DNA of 15,717 bases from Lentisphaeria bacterium (GTDB taxonomy: Bacteria; Verrucomicrobiota; Lentisphaeria; Victivallales; UBA1829), in the NCBI GenBank assembly GCA_003526375.1, contig DPDG01000090.1:1-15717 (forward strand), given 5' to 3'. A model generated the notes under the pieces. The model was given only the letters and a program-made list of their open reading frames with translations, had not been told where the DNA came from and did no database searches. Within the stretch, counting starts at the first letter, position 1. Every line of letters begins with the position of its first letter. This document shows, one piece after another, positions 5,884 through 14,936 of the stretch. The translations under genes were made by a program, and so were the position numbers.

Positions 5884-6944
5884 CACTTTTTTTCCTGCCG
5901 TGACTTGATATTCCGGATGGTCCCGCCGTCAACCGGAGTGACCGGCAGGCAGACTTTCCGTATTTCATTTTTTCCATTGATCTGTTCAAAAAGAAGCTCC
6001 GCGCCGCGTCTTCCGATTTCAAACGCAGGGGAGAAGAAAGAGTTGATCCTGACAGCGCTTCCCGGCAGTTTCAGACCGTCCGCGCCGGTGACGGAAATAT
6101 CGTCCGGGACCGTGAGCCCGTGCCTGCGGAGTTCGTCGATGCATCCGAATGCCGCCATATCGTTGGATGCCATGACACATGTGACATGAGGCGCATTTTT
6201 CAGAATTTCACGTGTGGCGAGGAGCCCGAAATTGTATCCGTATCCATGTTGTCCGGTGATATATTCCGGTTGCAGTCCATGCGCGCGGAGAGTTTCCGTG
6301 ATTCCCGCCATGCGTTCGTTTCCGGTGGAGGACTCCTCCGGCGCCCGTGCGATGGCGATTTTGCGGTGTCCTGCCGCAAGAACCTGTTCTGTCAGTCGGC
6401 GCATTCCGCCGCAATCGTCCGCAGTGACGACAGAACATTCACAGTCCGCCTTTTGAGTCTGAAGCATAACAGCGGGAATTCCTTCCTTGAGAATTTCATG
6501 AATATATCCGTCCTGTTCCAGCACTCCCCACAGCAGGATGCCGTCGAGGAGCTTCCCGCGGATCATGGAAAGGTAGCGTTTCGATTCAAGGAATTCCGGC
6601 GTGATTTCCGTCAGCAGAAGATCAATTCCATTCATTCTGAGAGTCGACTGGGCTCCCATCAGACATGCTCCGAAATTCATGTCAATATAATCCTCGACCG
6701 TATCTTCCGATATCTTCCCGAAGGGAGGGAAAAAGATTGCCGCCGTATCAGCCCGCCTGGAAAAGAGCCGGCGCGTATGTTCATTCGGACAGTAATGAAG
6801 CTTTGCGCAAATCTCAAGAATATGTCTGCGTTGCTTTTCCGAGAGTTTGGAGGAAGGTTCGCTTTTGAGCGCCCGTGATACGGATGCCACGGAGACTCCC
6901 GCGATTTTCGCAATTTCCCGGATATTTGTCGTTGTTTTGATCAT
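5883..6944 (-). CDS. LacI-family transcriptional regulator
   Basis: A 353-residue protein. Residues 7-27 (NIREIAKIAGVSVASVSRAL) are the LacI helix-turn-helix and hinge-side helix, followed by a periplasmic-binding-protein-like effector domain (residues 65-340) with the usual TADDCGGMRRLTEQVLAAGHRKIAI and VMASNDMAAFGCIDELRRHGLTVPDDISV signatures. It should bind palindromic operators and release them on binding a sugar or related ligand. It heads its own two-gene transcript with the ADP-ribosylglycohydrolase-like gene. A palindrome at its start site suggests autoregulation. The Shine-Dalgarno is weak (GAG, about 8 bases upstream). Its ligand cannot be read from sequence. Confidence 0.95.
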   Translation of the reverse strand: MIKTTTNIREIAKIAGVSVASVSRALKSEPSSKLSEKQRRHILEICAKLHYCPNEHTRRLFSRRADTAAIFFPPFGKISEDTVEDYIDMNFGACLMGAQSTLRMNGIDLLLTEITPEFLESKRYLSMIRGKLLDGILLWGVLEQDGYIHEILKEGIPAVMLQTQKADCECSVVTADDCGGMRRLTEQVLAAGHRKIAIARAPEESSTGNERMAGITETLRAHGLQPEYITGQHGYGYNFGLLATREILKNAPHVTCVMASNDMAAFGCIDELRRHGLTVPDDISVTGADGLKLPGSAVRINSFFSPAFEIGRRGAELLFEQINGKNEIRKVCLPVTPVDGGTIRNIKSRQEKK

Positions 6945-6960
6945 TGTCAGACTCTTTTCA

Positions 6961-6974
6961 GGGTTAACATGTTT
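6961..6974 (-). promoter_or_regulatory. Candidate LacI-type operator at the transcription start
   Basis: AACATGTT (6966-6973) is a perfect palindrome, overlapping a second one (GTTAAC, 6963-6968), directly downstream of the -10 box. A repressor bound here would block the LacI promoter. Related strings occur upstream of the glycosidase (2486-2498) and in both inverted-repeat arms (TAACATGT). Confidence 0.4.
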
Positions 6975-6981
6975 CCTTATA

Positions 6982-7009
6982 ATTATATCTGAAACTTTTC
7001 AAACGTCAA
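6982..7009 (-). promoter_or_regulatory. Sigma70-like promoter of the LacI transcript
   Basis: Minus-strand TTGACG (7004-7009) and a perfect TATAAT (6982-6987) are separated by 16 bp. An A-run of eight (about 7030) lies upstream like an UP element. It is the best promoter match in the window and marks the boundary between the right operon and the LacI transcript. No convincing terminator lies in the 188 bp between the genes, so read-through is possible. Confidence 0.8.
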
Positions 7010-7132
7010 GAGGGGAAAGAAAAGTCGTATTTTTTTTGAGCAGCCGGCAGGATTCCGGGACAATAAAGCTGAAAAATCAATTCGGCTGCAATCTGCCGTG
7101 CCACCTTTTGCAATAAGATTCCAGCCGGCACA

Positions 7133-8488
7133 TCATGCGCCTCCACCGCCACATGTATCTTCTTTCAGCAATAAGGCAGTGACATGCTGAACTATTTCCG
7201 AAGCATGGACAGAGAATTGATTGGAGCGCGGTGTCGTTTCATACCCGCCGCGTCCATAATTCCACGCATTTGGCAGATAACCCGTTCCGCTTCCATTATT
7301 CAGAATCGCAATCAGAGCGGTTTTTCCGAAACAGAACTGCTTGCGGATCGTCAAGCCGCATGCGACAAAAGGCTCTGCGGGAAGCCCGATTACGGCACCG
7401 CAACCGAAATCCAGAAGAGAAACCTCAAACTGGAACACTTTCGGATGATTTGCCCGCTCCAGCAGCGTCTGGGCAAAATATTTCAGGACAACCGGTTTCT
7501 TTGCGGCAAAATCTTCCGCCGTCAGATTCCGCGCAGTCTCCTGGGAAAATTCAAGGTCGGCATATTTTTCCATCACGGCATTGGCTTCCGCCAGTTCATC
7601 CGGAAAAATTTCCCTCCCCGGCATTTCAAATGCGCTGGAACGACAGGAAAATTCCGGTTCTGCCGGTTTCAATGAGTTCAAACCGCAGATCACCGCAGTT
7701 GCATAGGCATGTCCGATGCGTTTGGCTTCCGCGGGCTCGGTCTGCATACCGGGAACCGTTACATCGAAATGGTTCAAATCTCCGGAACATCCGATCAGCG
7801 GCATAACCATTGTTCCTGCTCCCAGCTTCTTTTCCACCAGACGGCGGCACCATCCCGGCCAGTCACCGGAAACATCGTTTCCTCCGGTGGTATCGGCGTG
7901 ATTGCAGATGGAACACAGCAACAGCGTCTTGCCTGCGGCGCCGCTGAATTTCAGCAACGGGATTTCCGGGTCAATTTCTCCTTCCGGACGTATGATTCCG
8001 GGATTCAGCTTACCCGGATTGGACTGGACAGTTCCGTCCTTCATCCAGAACCGCCGGTTGAAACTGCAGCGGAACTCCAGGCCAACTCCCTGCTCAAGTG
8101 TTCCTGCTGTCAAGTCCGCAACCGCATCCCGAACCGCCTTTAATGTCTGTTCGACAGCAAAGGGAAGATAGTCAGCTTCAAAACCACCGCGTCCTCTCCG
8201 AACCTCCGGTGCGGTATGGCAGTGAGTCGCAGTTACCAGAAGAACCATGTCACCGAATCCAGCCTTCTTCAGCTGTTCTTTCAGCAGTTGGAACATTTCC
8301 GGCGGACAGGCAATCAAATCATACTGTATCAGCAATGCCTGCTGACTGCCGGAGCGGAAAGCCGCCACCCGGACTTCAAGATCATCCAGCACCTTTTCCC
8401 AGATTCGCGTATTAAAATAACCGGCCAGGCCCATTTTCATCGGAGGGTTGATATTCCGCCTGGAAAATCCGAATTCAAATTCTTTCAT
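7133..8488 (-). CDS. Neutral/alkaline ceramidase-family metallohydrolase, short form
   Basis: A 451-residue protein with no signal peptide. TATHCHTAPE (residues 86-95, HxH) and CNHADTTGG (H197) match the zinc-binding histidines of neutral ceramidases. GLPAEPF (E372) and GTGYLPNAW (Y404) match the Glu and Tyr ligands. FNRRFWMKDGT and PLIGCSGDLN are also typical. Classical secreted neutral ceramidases are about 650-750 residues with a C-terminal Ig-like domain; here that domain and the export signal are missing. It is therefore probably a cytosolic amidase of the same fold acting on an N-acyl or glycan-derived substrate, not on membrane ceramide (inference). The ATG is preceded by AAGGAG and lies 14 bp inside the end of the propeller gene, implying translational coupling. 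It is the last gene of the operon. It ends in CGGGGA. Confidence 0.8.
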   Translation of the reverse strand: MKEFEFGFSRRNINPPMKMGLAGYFNTRIWEKVLDDLEVRVAAFRSGSQQALLIQYDLIACPPEMFQLLKEQLKKAGFGDMVLLVTATHCHTAPEVRRGRGGFEADYLPFAVEQTLKAVRDAVADLTAGTLEQGVGLEFRCSFNRRFWMKDGTVQSNPGKLNPGIIRPEGEIDPEIPLLKFSGAAGKTLLLCSICNHADTTGGNDVSGDWPGWCRRLVEKKLGAGTMVMPLIGCSGDLNHFDVTVPGMQTEPAEAKRIGHAYATAVICGLNSLKPAEPEFSCRSSAFEMPGREIFPDELAEANAVMEKYADLEFSQETARNLTAEDFAAKKPVVLKYFAQTLLERANHPKVFQFEVSLLDFGCGAVIGLPAEPFVACGLTIRKQFCFGKTALIAILNNGSGTGYLPNAWNYGRGGYETTPRSNQFSVHASEIVQHVTALLLKEDTCGGGGA

Positions 8489-10931
8489 TTGTTTTTTCTC
8501 CTTGAAAATTCTGTTGTTTTTCCCACGGTCTTACCGGAGGCAGAAAAACTGCCAGATGAGAGATATCATCATTTTCTCCGATAAAGATTTCTCCGTCAAG
8601 ACCGATCAGCATTACGTCCGCACGGTGAATGATCCAGGTTTTCGGCATCCTGGCGCGCATGATACCCTCATCGGTGAATCCCTCCTCAGGAGTGTAACGG
8701 AACAGATGGCATACATCCGAATCCAGCCCGGAAATTCCCCAGAGCACATGATCCCTGTTATATGCCAGCGCCCGGATATTGTTTTCAGAAACCGGCCGTC
8801 CCAGAGAAACTACTTTTCCGTTTGCCAGATCCAGCCGGAATAAAATGCCATCCGCATTCGTTCCGCAATAGAAATCGCCATTTCCACACGGAGTTGCACA
8901 GTTCATGTGCGTGAGATACTCCCTGCCTGCGCCGCAGGGAACCTTCATGCCGGTTTCGGAAAAGGCCTCGGCAAGAGTGTCAAAGACAATGATATGGCCA
9001 TGATGACCGCTGAAATAGATTTTATCATCAAACGGAATGAGTATTCCGGGCAAGTTTTGTTTCTGGATGATCCATTGTTTAAACATCGGGAACAACTTGA
9101 ATCGTTCCGTTTGCGGGTCAAAGGAAAAAAAATCGCCTCCCGGAGCGGTGATGCCATAGAGCTTTCCGTTCAGAGCAGTCATGCGCAGTATTCCTTCGCC
9201 GACGGCGGGAGCGCCGATCTTCCGGATTGTTTTCAACCGGTCAGACGGCATGGGGTAATATTTGGCAAACTCTCCCCGGTCTGTGCGTTTCTGTTCATTG
9301 AACGCTGCCTGATTTTCTGTCAGGTCATACTCATACAATGCGCCTTCGCCGCTGCCGGACGTGCCGAAATAGAGCTTCCCGTTATCAGGCAATACAAGGG
9401 ACCGGCTTTCCTCTCCAGCCTTGCCAAAGGCATTTAACGGCTGGAAAAAGCGGATATCCGGATAATAAACAAAAAGACGCGGCACCTTGCCGTATGTAAC
9501 GCCCAGAATCACCCCGCTTTGAGGGTCCTGAGCCAAGGCGCCGATCCGGCCCGCCTGACGGGGAATCAGCGGAGTCGTGCCGGACATCCCCTGTTCCTGA
9601 ACAATAATCGTTCCCGTCGTATTGAATACCTGATTGTCGCGTAATGTGACGGTATGATATTTTCTTGTCCTTTCCGGAAGCAGGGAGACGGTTGGATTGT
9701 GTTTCAAGTCCAGATCCTTGAAATTTTCTTCTGGTCTCTTGTTTACCCCTTTCCCGTTGTAGATGAAAAAGGAAAGTGCCTCTGCGGCGCCGGTTCGTTC
9801 ACCTCCGAAAAACAAGGTGCCGTCCGAAGTGCAGCACCCGGAAGCAACAACGTTCAGATGTGCAAAGCCATTGACCTGAATCCGTCCCAGATCCTGCTGT
9901 TCCAATGTTTCCGGATTCAGCTTGAATATATGGGGCGGAATCCGCCGGGGCGAAACGGCATTGTAGGCAGCGAAATAAAGATTACCGTCATGACCGATGA
10001 TGAGCATACGCGGAAAAAAGCGCTTGTCCGCGTAATGATCCGGCGCAGCTTCTTCGCAGCCGAGGGTTCCCAGATCGCGCATTGCTCCGGAATTCCCTTT
10101 CAAGGGATCATATTCGAAGATATGGTGCGTCATCCACGTTGTGCCGTAAAGCTTTTTACCGTCTCTTGACGGCAGGAGATTGAAGATACCCCTGCCATTG
10201 TGCGAAGCCCAGAAATCATCCGGAATTCCGAGAGGAAGCTGTTCCATTTTCCCTGTTTCCGGCGTAAAGCGCAGGAAATTTCCCTGACTGTCGGAAGTAT
10301 ATACTCTGCCATCAGCCGGACAATAGCACGGACCGAGGAAATCATGCTCCGCAATGCGCCCGTGATCCTTCACCTCTCCTGTTTTCAGGCTGGCGCTGTA
10401 AAAATGACAGCGCAGAAATCCTGTGATATAGACCTCATCCCGTTCCGGGTTGTAGGTCATCCAGCGGGCTCCGCCGCCGGGAACTGCGATCCCGAAATCT
10501 TCCGTGGAACCGGTCCGGGGATCGTGGACAATCAGATGTGACCCGCGGAATTTCCGTTCCGGGTCATTGATTACATTCCAGTAATGATAACTGTCTTCTC
10601 CGACGGGCGGGGCCGTCATGTGGGTGGCGGCAATCAGCTTCCCTTCCGGAGAAAAACAGATGGCTGTATGAATTTTTGAGTGCGGATGACGCAACCTGTC
10701 TTCCGGCGGATAGTCAATCACCCTGGCTAAATCCGCAACATCCCTCAAGGTATCCGTCGCCGGATCGTAACAGACCAACTGGGCGAAACTTCCGGCGAAA
10801 CCGACTTCTGCGCATAACGCAAAGTATACCTTGTCATCAGGCGAGGCTGCCGCCGCATACATTACGTCGTGATGATCTTTGTTGCGGATATATCGAATTG
10901 TTATTTTTTCCTGATCGGCAATCTTATCCAT
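8475..10931 (-). CDS. Large cytosolic double beta-propeller protein, function unknown
   Basis: An 818-residue protein with no signal peptide or membrane segment. It is built from repeating blades of the form GKLYxxT...hhFDPxTG (for example near residues 210-228, 255-275, 316-340, 515-536, 588-607, 635-652, 685-706 and 728-746), suggesting two propellers of about seven blades, roughly 1-400 and 420-795. No named enzyme family is recognised. The first propeller carries many histidines (HH at 20-21, RHPHSKIH at 81-88, H104, H116, HH at 269-270), a pattern seen in propeller polysaccharide lyases that bind metal or substrate through His, so a lyase or epimerase-like role is conceivable but unproven. 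GGAG lies about 8 bases before the ATG. It sits between the isomerase (44 bp upstream) and the overlapping ceramidase-like gene. Confidence 0.85.
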   Translation of the reverse strand: MDKIADQEKITIRYIRNKDHHDVMYAAAASPDDKVYFALCAEVGFAGSFAQLVCYDPATDTLRDVADLARVIDYPPEDRLRHPHSKIHTAICFSPEGKLIAATHMTAPPVGEDSYHYWNVINDPERKFRGSHLIVHDPRTGSTEDFGIAVPGGGARWMTYNPERDEVYITGFLRCHFYSASLKTGEVKDHGRIAEHDFLGPCYCPADGRVYTSDSQGNFLRFTPETGKMEQLPLGIPDDFWASHNGRGIFNLLPSRDGKKLYGTTWMTHHIFEYDPLKGNSGAMRDLGTLGCEEAAPDHYADKRFFPRMLIIGHDGNLYFAAYNAVSPRRIPPHIFKLNPETLEQQDLGRIQVNGFAHLNVVASGCCTSDGTLFFGGERTGAAEALSFFIYNGKGVNKRPEENFKDLDLKHNPTVSLLPERTRKYHTVTLRDNQVFNTTGTIIVQEQGMSGTTPLIPRQAGRIGALAQDPQSGVILGVTYGKVPRLFVYYPDIRFFQPLNAFGKAGEESRSLVLPDNGKLYFGTSGSGEGALYEYDLTENQAAFNEQKRTDRGEFAKYYPMPSDRLKTIRKIGAPAVGEGILRMTALNGKLYGITAPGGDFFSFDPQTERFKLFPMFKQWIIQKQNLPGILIPFDDKIYFSGHHGHIIVFDTLAEAFSETGMKVPCGAGREYLTHMNCATPCGNGDFYCGTNADGILFRLDLANGKVVSLGRPVSENNIRALAYNRDHVLWGISGLDSDVCHLFRYTPEEGFTDEGIMRARMPKTWIIHRADVMLIGLDGEIFIGENDDISHLAVFLPPVRPWEKQQNFQGEKTNERI

Positions 10932-10975
10932 CTTTTATTCTCCGGGTCTATTCCAAAATGTTTTTTCTCTTTGCT

Positions 10976-11767
10976 TTATCCTGCAACCGTCTTTCCGAGC
11001 ACAGAGCGGAATGCATCCCAGGACTCCTTATGCCAAATCCCGGATTCCGTTTCCGCATGATAAAGGCGCGGCAGGGTATCAAGCATGGAGTCCAGCTCCT
11101 TCCAGTCGATATTTCCTTCGCCGGGAGGATTGTGGTCGTCGTGTTCGCCGTAATTGTCATGCAGATGACAAGTGACAATATTGTTTTTCATCACCTCAAG
11201 TATTTTGGCAACGCCGCCTCCGTAACAGTTGGCGTGCCCGCAGTCAAAACAGGTTCCCAGATTCGGGTGATGATATTTTTGAACCATTTCCTCCATCCGT
11301 TGAATCACAGGCAACGGTTCTCCGCTGTTTTCCAATGCAAGTGTGATGCCTGTTTCTTCGCAGACGGGCAGAAGGGAATCCACACTTTTTTCGAGCAGGG
11401 AAAAATTTTCCTCAAGACTCATATCTTTACGATATCCCAGGTGAATCGTGAAAGTCGTGACTTTCAACATCCGGAGTTCGCGCAGAAAAATCGATTGACG
11501 GCGAATCATGTCATTCTGAATGGCGGGATCCGGATTGATGCAATCATTGCCTGTTCCCCACAAGGCATGGCATGCCGTGGAACGCAGATGATATTTTTCC
11601 AGTAAGTTCTGAATTTTCCTTACATAGCTTTCTCCATCGCTGCGAAACCACTTCGGGTGGGCAACGATATTCTCGACTCCCCACTCCGGCAGTTCCGCCA
11701 GAACGCTTTCCACGTCTTTTTCCTGCACCTTTTCCCAGCGGATAAAGTGAATCAACTCTTTTTTCAT
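10976..11767 (-). CDS. Sugar phosphate isomerase/epimerase (xylose isomerase-like TIM barrel)
   Basis: A 263-residue AP endonuclease family 2/xylose isomerase-like TIM barrel of normal family length. The likely metal ligands are visible: E146 in TLALEN, D175 in CFDCGHAN, H201 or H203 in CHLHDNYGEHDDH and E239 in YHAETES; GEGNIDW near 216-222 is also a family hallmark. Such enzymes interconvert ketoses and aldoses or epimerise keto-sugars in the cytosol. Here it probably handles the monosaccharide freed by the operon, identity unknown. The start lacks a strong Shine-Dalgarno (AAAGA just upstream), and the 78-bp gap before it is open in frame, so the start could lie somewhat upstream. Confidence 0.9.
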   Translation of the reverse strand: MKKELIHFIRWEKVQEKDVESVLAELPEWGVENIVAHPKWFRSDGESYVRKIQNLLEKYHLRSTACHALWGTGNDCINPDPAIQNDMIRRQSIFLRELRMLKVTTFTIHLGYRKDMSLEENFSLLEKSVDSLLPVCEETGITLALENSGEPLPVIQRMEEMVQKYHHPNLGTCFDCGHANCYGGGVAKILEVMKNNIVTCHLHDNYGEHDDHNPPGEGNIDWKELDSMLDTLPRLYHAETESGIWHKESWDAFRSVLGKTVAG

Positions 11768-11845
11768 TCTTTCGATTACTCTTTGTTTTTTATTGGTTTT
11801 CCAGTGATGACCGCGAGCTGATCTCCTGCGATTTTTCTTCTTTTA

Positions 11846-14800
11846 TTACTTCTCATCCCCGATTTCTTCCAGACGGATATCATCGAACCAGACCGTTCCG
11901 GAGGCTCCGGTGATGCTCGGCGCGAGGTAGGAAATGTCACTTTTCGGCTCTGCCGGCGTCTTTACCTCGAAGGTTTGCAGGAACCAGTCATGCGTTCCGA
12001 TGATTCCCTGCCATGGATAGAAGTTGTTGGAGCCGAGAAGCCCCAGCCGCATGCGCCCCCCGCAATTGCTTTTGCGGGGAACCACGTCCTTCGTTTTGAT
12101 GAAATAGGAAAGCCGGTATTTCGTATTGGGTTTCAGTTTCATGACCGTCTGCTCAATACCGCAGTTGTTTACCGTTTTCAGGTCGATTTTCAGGCTTTGT
12201 GTCCCGGTGACAAAACAGCTCCCGTCAAAGCTGATTGCGCCTTCCGGCAGAGCGGCGTTCCACTGCCATTTGCCATATCGCATGGAACGGGCGTTATACG
12301 GGTTTTTCTCCGGCGCTCCGCTCATGGAGAAGTCCCCGCCTGACGCAAGATTCCTGTCCTTCGAATCCCGGAGGAACAGAGCGTAACCGTGCAGATCATG
12401 AAAGCTCTTTACAAAGGGGCCCAGCACATAATGCTGTCTGTTCCTGATTGGACGCGTCCGGCAGAAATTGACACAGAAATTACCGCTTTCGATTCCGGGC
12501 ATGGACTTTTTGGGAATCGCCATTTCCAGAGTCCACATTCCCGCAGAAAATCCGATTTTGAATTCAGCATTGCTGTCCCATGTTTTATTCCCATCGAATG
12601 ACGCCCCGATCTTTTTGCAGAACTGATCGCTGATGGAACCTGCGGAGTTGATCATGATCTGATAGTAATCCGTGCGGTTGCCTTTCGGATTCAGGAAGAC
12701 TTCCACGGAATTGTCACTCCAGATGCCCAGGTCGTCTTTTGCCCGTTTCGAGGTTTGCTCAATGAGCCGCTGTTCCGGTTCCCGACATTGGAATGCGACA
12801 TAGAAATTGTCCTGATCCTCCGTGAAACGGACAAACGTATCCGGAGATTTTCCGTCCGCTTCCCCCGGAAGATTTTGAAGTTTCAATTTGACGGCACGTT
12901 TCTGCCAGCACGCTTCGTCCAGTTTTCCGTCAATTGCGATGCGGTCATCTTTTGCAAGACTCTGCATTGGAATCCTGAAGATATCGCTATGTCTGTTTGC
13001 TGCCAGATACGCCTTGCTCTCTTTCAGCATACCATCCAGAAAATGCCTGCGGATATATTTCACCCGTGCCAGGGCATCGGGATCTTTTGCCGTCAATTTT
13101 TCGGCGAGATCATAACGTTTTCCAAACTCAGCGAGTTTGGCAGGAGAGTAAATCCCGGTCCAGATTTCATTTTCGGACGGCGCGACCGGCTGAGGCCCAA
13201 GATTGGTATGGACGATGCGGGACGCAATTTTATCAATCCAGATATCTTCCATTTCCTCATAAAGTTTTTCCATGACGTCCGCCGCCGCACCAAACATGCT
13301 CCGGTAGTGATCCTTGAGAAGCGCCTGCCAGTCGCAGGAATTGTCCCACATGGTTTTCCCGAACATGTAGACGTTCAGATAGTTGAAAAGCCAGTTGTCT
13401 GTTCCGGACTCCGTGAAGGCTCCATTGATGTAGGGGCCCGCCTCGGTGTAGAATTTGCCGAATGCGCGCGGCGCCAGATTGGGAATTCCTCTGATCTCGG
13501 TGCTTCTGTATTTTGCCGCATAGTTGTAGAGCGAAATATCGGCATTGGGAACTTTCGCATTCCAGGCTTTGATCAGTTCCATCTGATCAAGATTGCTGGA
13601 AGTGCCATTGCGTGGAATCTTGATGTTGAACGGGCCGCCGACACAGACCTGCACGTGCATATTGTCCGGAATTTCGCAGGCGGGGACTGCGATCGTATAG
13701 TGATAGGCGAACATTGTCAGAACGACCGGAAGTTTGTCCGCTTTTGCCCGTTTCGCAAGGTCTGTTCCGAATTTCCAGAGATACTCCGAGCGCTGCTGCG
13801 CGTCTTTGCCCAGATACTTCCAGCATTGTTCGCAGTGACACGGATACAGGGCATCCATCAGGGAAATGCTGAAATATCCGTCCTGAAAACCATGTGGAGC
13901 CCATACTTTTCCCGGAATTCCGCGCGAGGAGGGCGGAAGCCCCGCCGCCAGAGCTTGAATATCCTTGTAGATTTCTTTCGAAACACCGCTTGCATAGCAC
14001 AGTTGCGGCGCACCGGGCATGTAACTCTCCTTGTAGCGCTTGCCGTCGGGGCGCAGAGCGAAGTACTCCGGATTCTTTTCGCCGAAACGGGCGCCGAGGT
14101 GCAGAAGTTCCAGCCCATGCATTGTCGGCGTTTCAGCCGTCTGCATCCGCCAGCGCCATGCGGAAAGATTTCTCTGCCGGGAGGCGTAATTGCCGAATAC
14201 GTTTTTGATGTTTGCGGCGGGAATGTCTTCCCAGACGCCCTTGTAAATACCGAATGATCGGATGTCATTGTCCGGGCGGTCGTATATGTCTATGCCCGGC
14301 AAGTTCAGGTCCCTGCCTTTGGGAATGACCGTACCGAGCTCATTCGGAAAGAAGAAACGGACTCCTGCAAAACGTTCAAGAAAATCATAAACGCCGAACA
14401 ATGTCCCTTTTGCATTGAACTGCCTCCAGATTCCGCCTTCTTTCAGGGCAAATTCCGCAGAAACCGGTTTCCCTTTGTCGGAGCCTGCAAATGCTTTCAG
14501 AATAGGGGCATCCGTACCGAGAATATAGATTTTCTTTCCGAGGCGGCGAATCATGAATGCATCGCGGGTCAGCTTTTTGTTATCCAGCCCGGCTTTGCGC
14601 GAATAGGCATTCACCCCTGTGATGAACGATATTTTGTCCGGTGTAACGGTATCGGTAATCGGAATCGTTGTATTCAATGCCTTTTCAAGAAAAGTCTTCA
14701 GTTCTTTCGCCGCGAACTGAGTGATGCTCTGTGCATTCTTGTCGACAACGATTTCCAGATTGGCGCTTCTCTGCGGAATGACCAGAACCTGTTTTTCGTC

Positions 14801-14908
14801 AATGGCAATTTTCCGGGGCGGAAGCTCCTTTTTCAAAAAGCGGGGGCCTGCGAACGATGCTGCGCAGAGCATAGCCAGCAAAAATACAGTCAGAGTTTTT
14901 TTCCCCAT
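11846..14908 (-). CDS. Secreted DUF4838 (GH20-like) protein with CBM9-like and CBM4/9-like C-terminal domains
   Basis: A 1020-residue protein with a signal peptide (residues 1-20, KKTLTVFLLAMLCAASFAG). Residues 45-205 resemble the GH20 N-terminal domain that precedes glycosidase barrels (GTLFGVYDFLERFAGVRFFFP). DUF4838 occupies about 210-590, with the Cys cluster YPCHCEQCWKY (357-362) and GAFTESGTDNWLFNYLNVYM typical of the family. Residues 655-850 look like a CBM9-type module (IDGKLDEACWQK, DLGIWSDNSVEVFLNP), and 855-1014 a CBM4/9-type jelly roll (GTQSLKIDL ... TVWFDDIRLEEI). DUF4838 proteins are presumed glycan-active but poorly characterised. AAGGA precedes the ATG. The gene is 28 bp downstream of a pseudopilin gene and should share its transcript. 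Confidence 0.9.
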   Translation of the reverse strand: MGKKTLTVFLLAMLCAASFAGPRFLKKELPPRKIAIDEKQVLVIPQRSANLEIVVDKNAQSITQFAAKELKTFLEKALNTTIPITDTVTPDKISFITGVNAYSRKAGLDNKKLTRDAFMIRRLGKKIYILGTDAPILKAFAGSDKGKPVSAEFALKEGGIWRQFNAKGTLFGVYDFLERFAGVRFFFPNELGTVIPKGRDLNLPGIDIYDRPDNDIRSFGIYKGVWEDIPAANIKNVFGNYASRQRNLSAWRWRMQTAETPTMHGLELLHLGARFGEKNPEYFALRPDGKRYKESYMPGAPQLCYASGVSKEIYKDIQALAAGLPPSSRGIPGKVWAPHGFQDGYFSISLMDALYPCHCEQCWKYLGKDAQQRSEYLWKFGTDLAKRAKADKLPVVLTMFAYHYTIAVPACEIPDNMHVQVCVGGPFNIKIPRNGTSSNLDQMELIKAWNAKVPNADISLYNYAAKYRSTEIRGIPNLAPRAFGKFYTEAGPYINGAFTESGTDNWLFNYLNVYMFGKTMWDNSCDWQALLKDHYRSMFGAAADVMEKLYEEMEDIWIDKIASRIVHTNLGPQPVAPSENEIWTGIYSPAKLAEFGKRYDLAEKLTAKDPDALARVKYIRRHFLDGMLKESKAYLAANRHSDIFRIPMQSLAKDDRIAIDGKLDEACWQKRAVKLKLQNLPGEADGKSPDTFVRFTEDQDNFYVAFQCREPEQRLIEQTSKRAKDDLGIWSDNSVEVFLNPKGNRTDYYQIMINSAGSISDQFCKKIGASFDGNKTWDSNAEFKIGFSAGMWTLEMAIPKKSMPGIESGNFCVNFCRTRPIRNRQHYVLGPFVKSFHDLHGYALFLRDSKDRNLASGGDFSMSGAPEKNPYNARSMRYGKWQWNAALPEGAISFDGSCFVTGTQSLKIDLKTVNNCGIEQTVMKLKPNTKYRLSYFIKTKDVVPRKSNCGGRMRLGLLGSNNFYPWQGIIGTHDWFLQTFEVKTPAEPKSDISYLAPSITGASGTVWFDDIRLEEIGDEK

Positions 14909-14936
14909 GGGTAAGTTCCTTTCTATATTTGATGTT

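Noticed and set aside
7020..7132. An intrinsic terminator after the ceramidase-like gene.
   Set aside because: A weak CCGG/CCGG hairpin is present, but on the minus strand it is followed by an A-run and not a U-run, so it does not fit an intrinsic terminator for these genes.
11768..11845. An upstream in-frame extension of the sugar isomerase gene.
   Set aside because: The frame is open, but no ATG, GTG or TTG with a good ribosome binding site was seen in it, and the ATG at 11767 gives a family-typical N-terminus.
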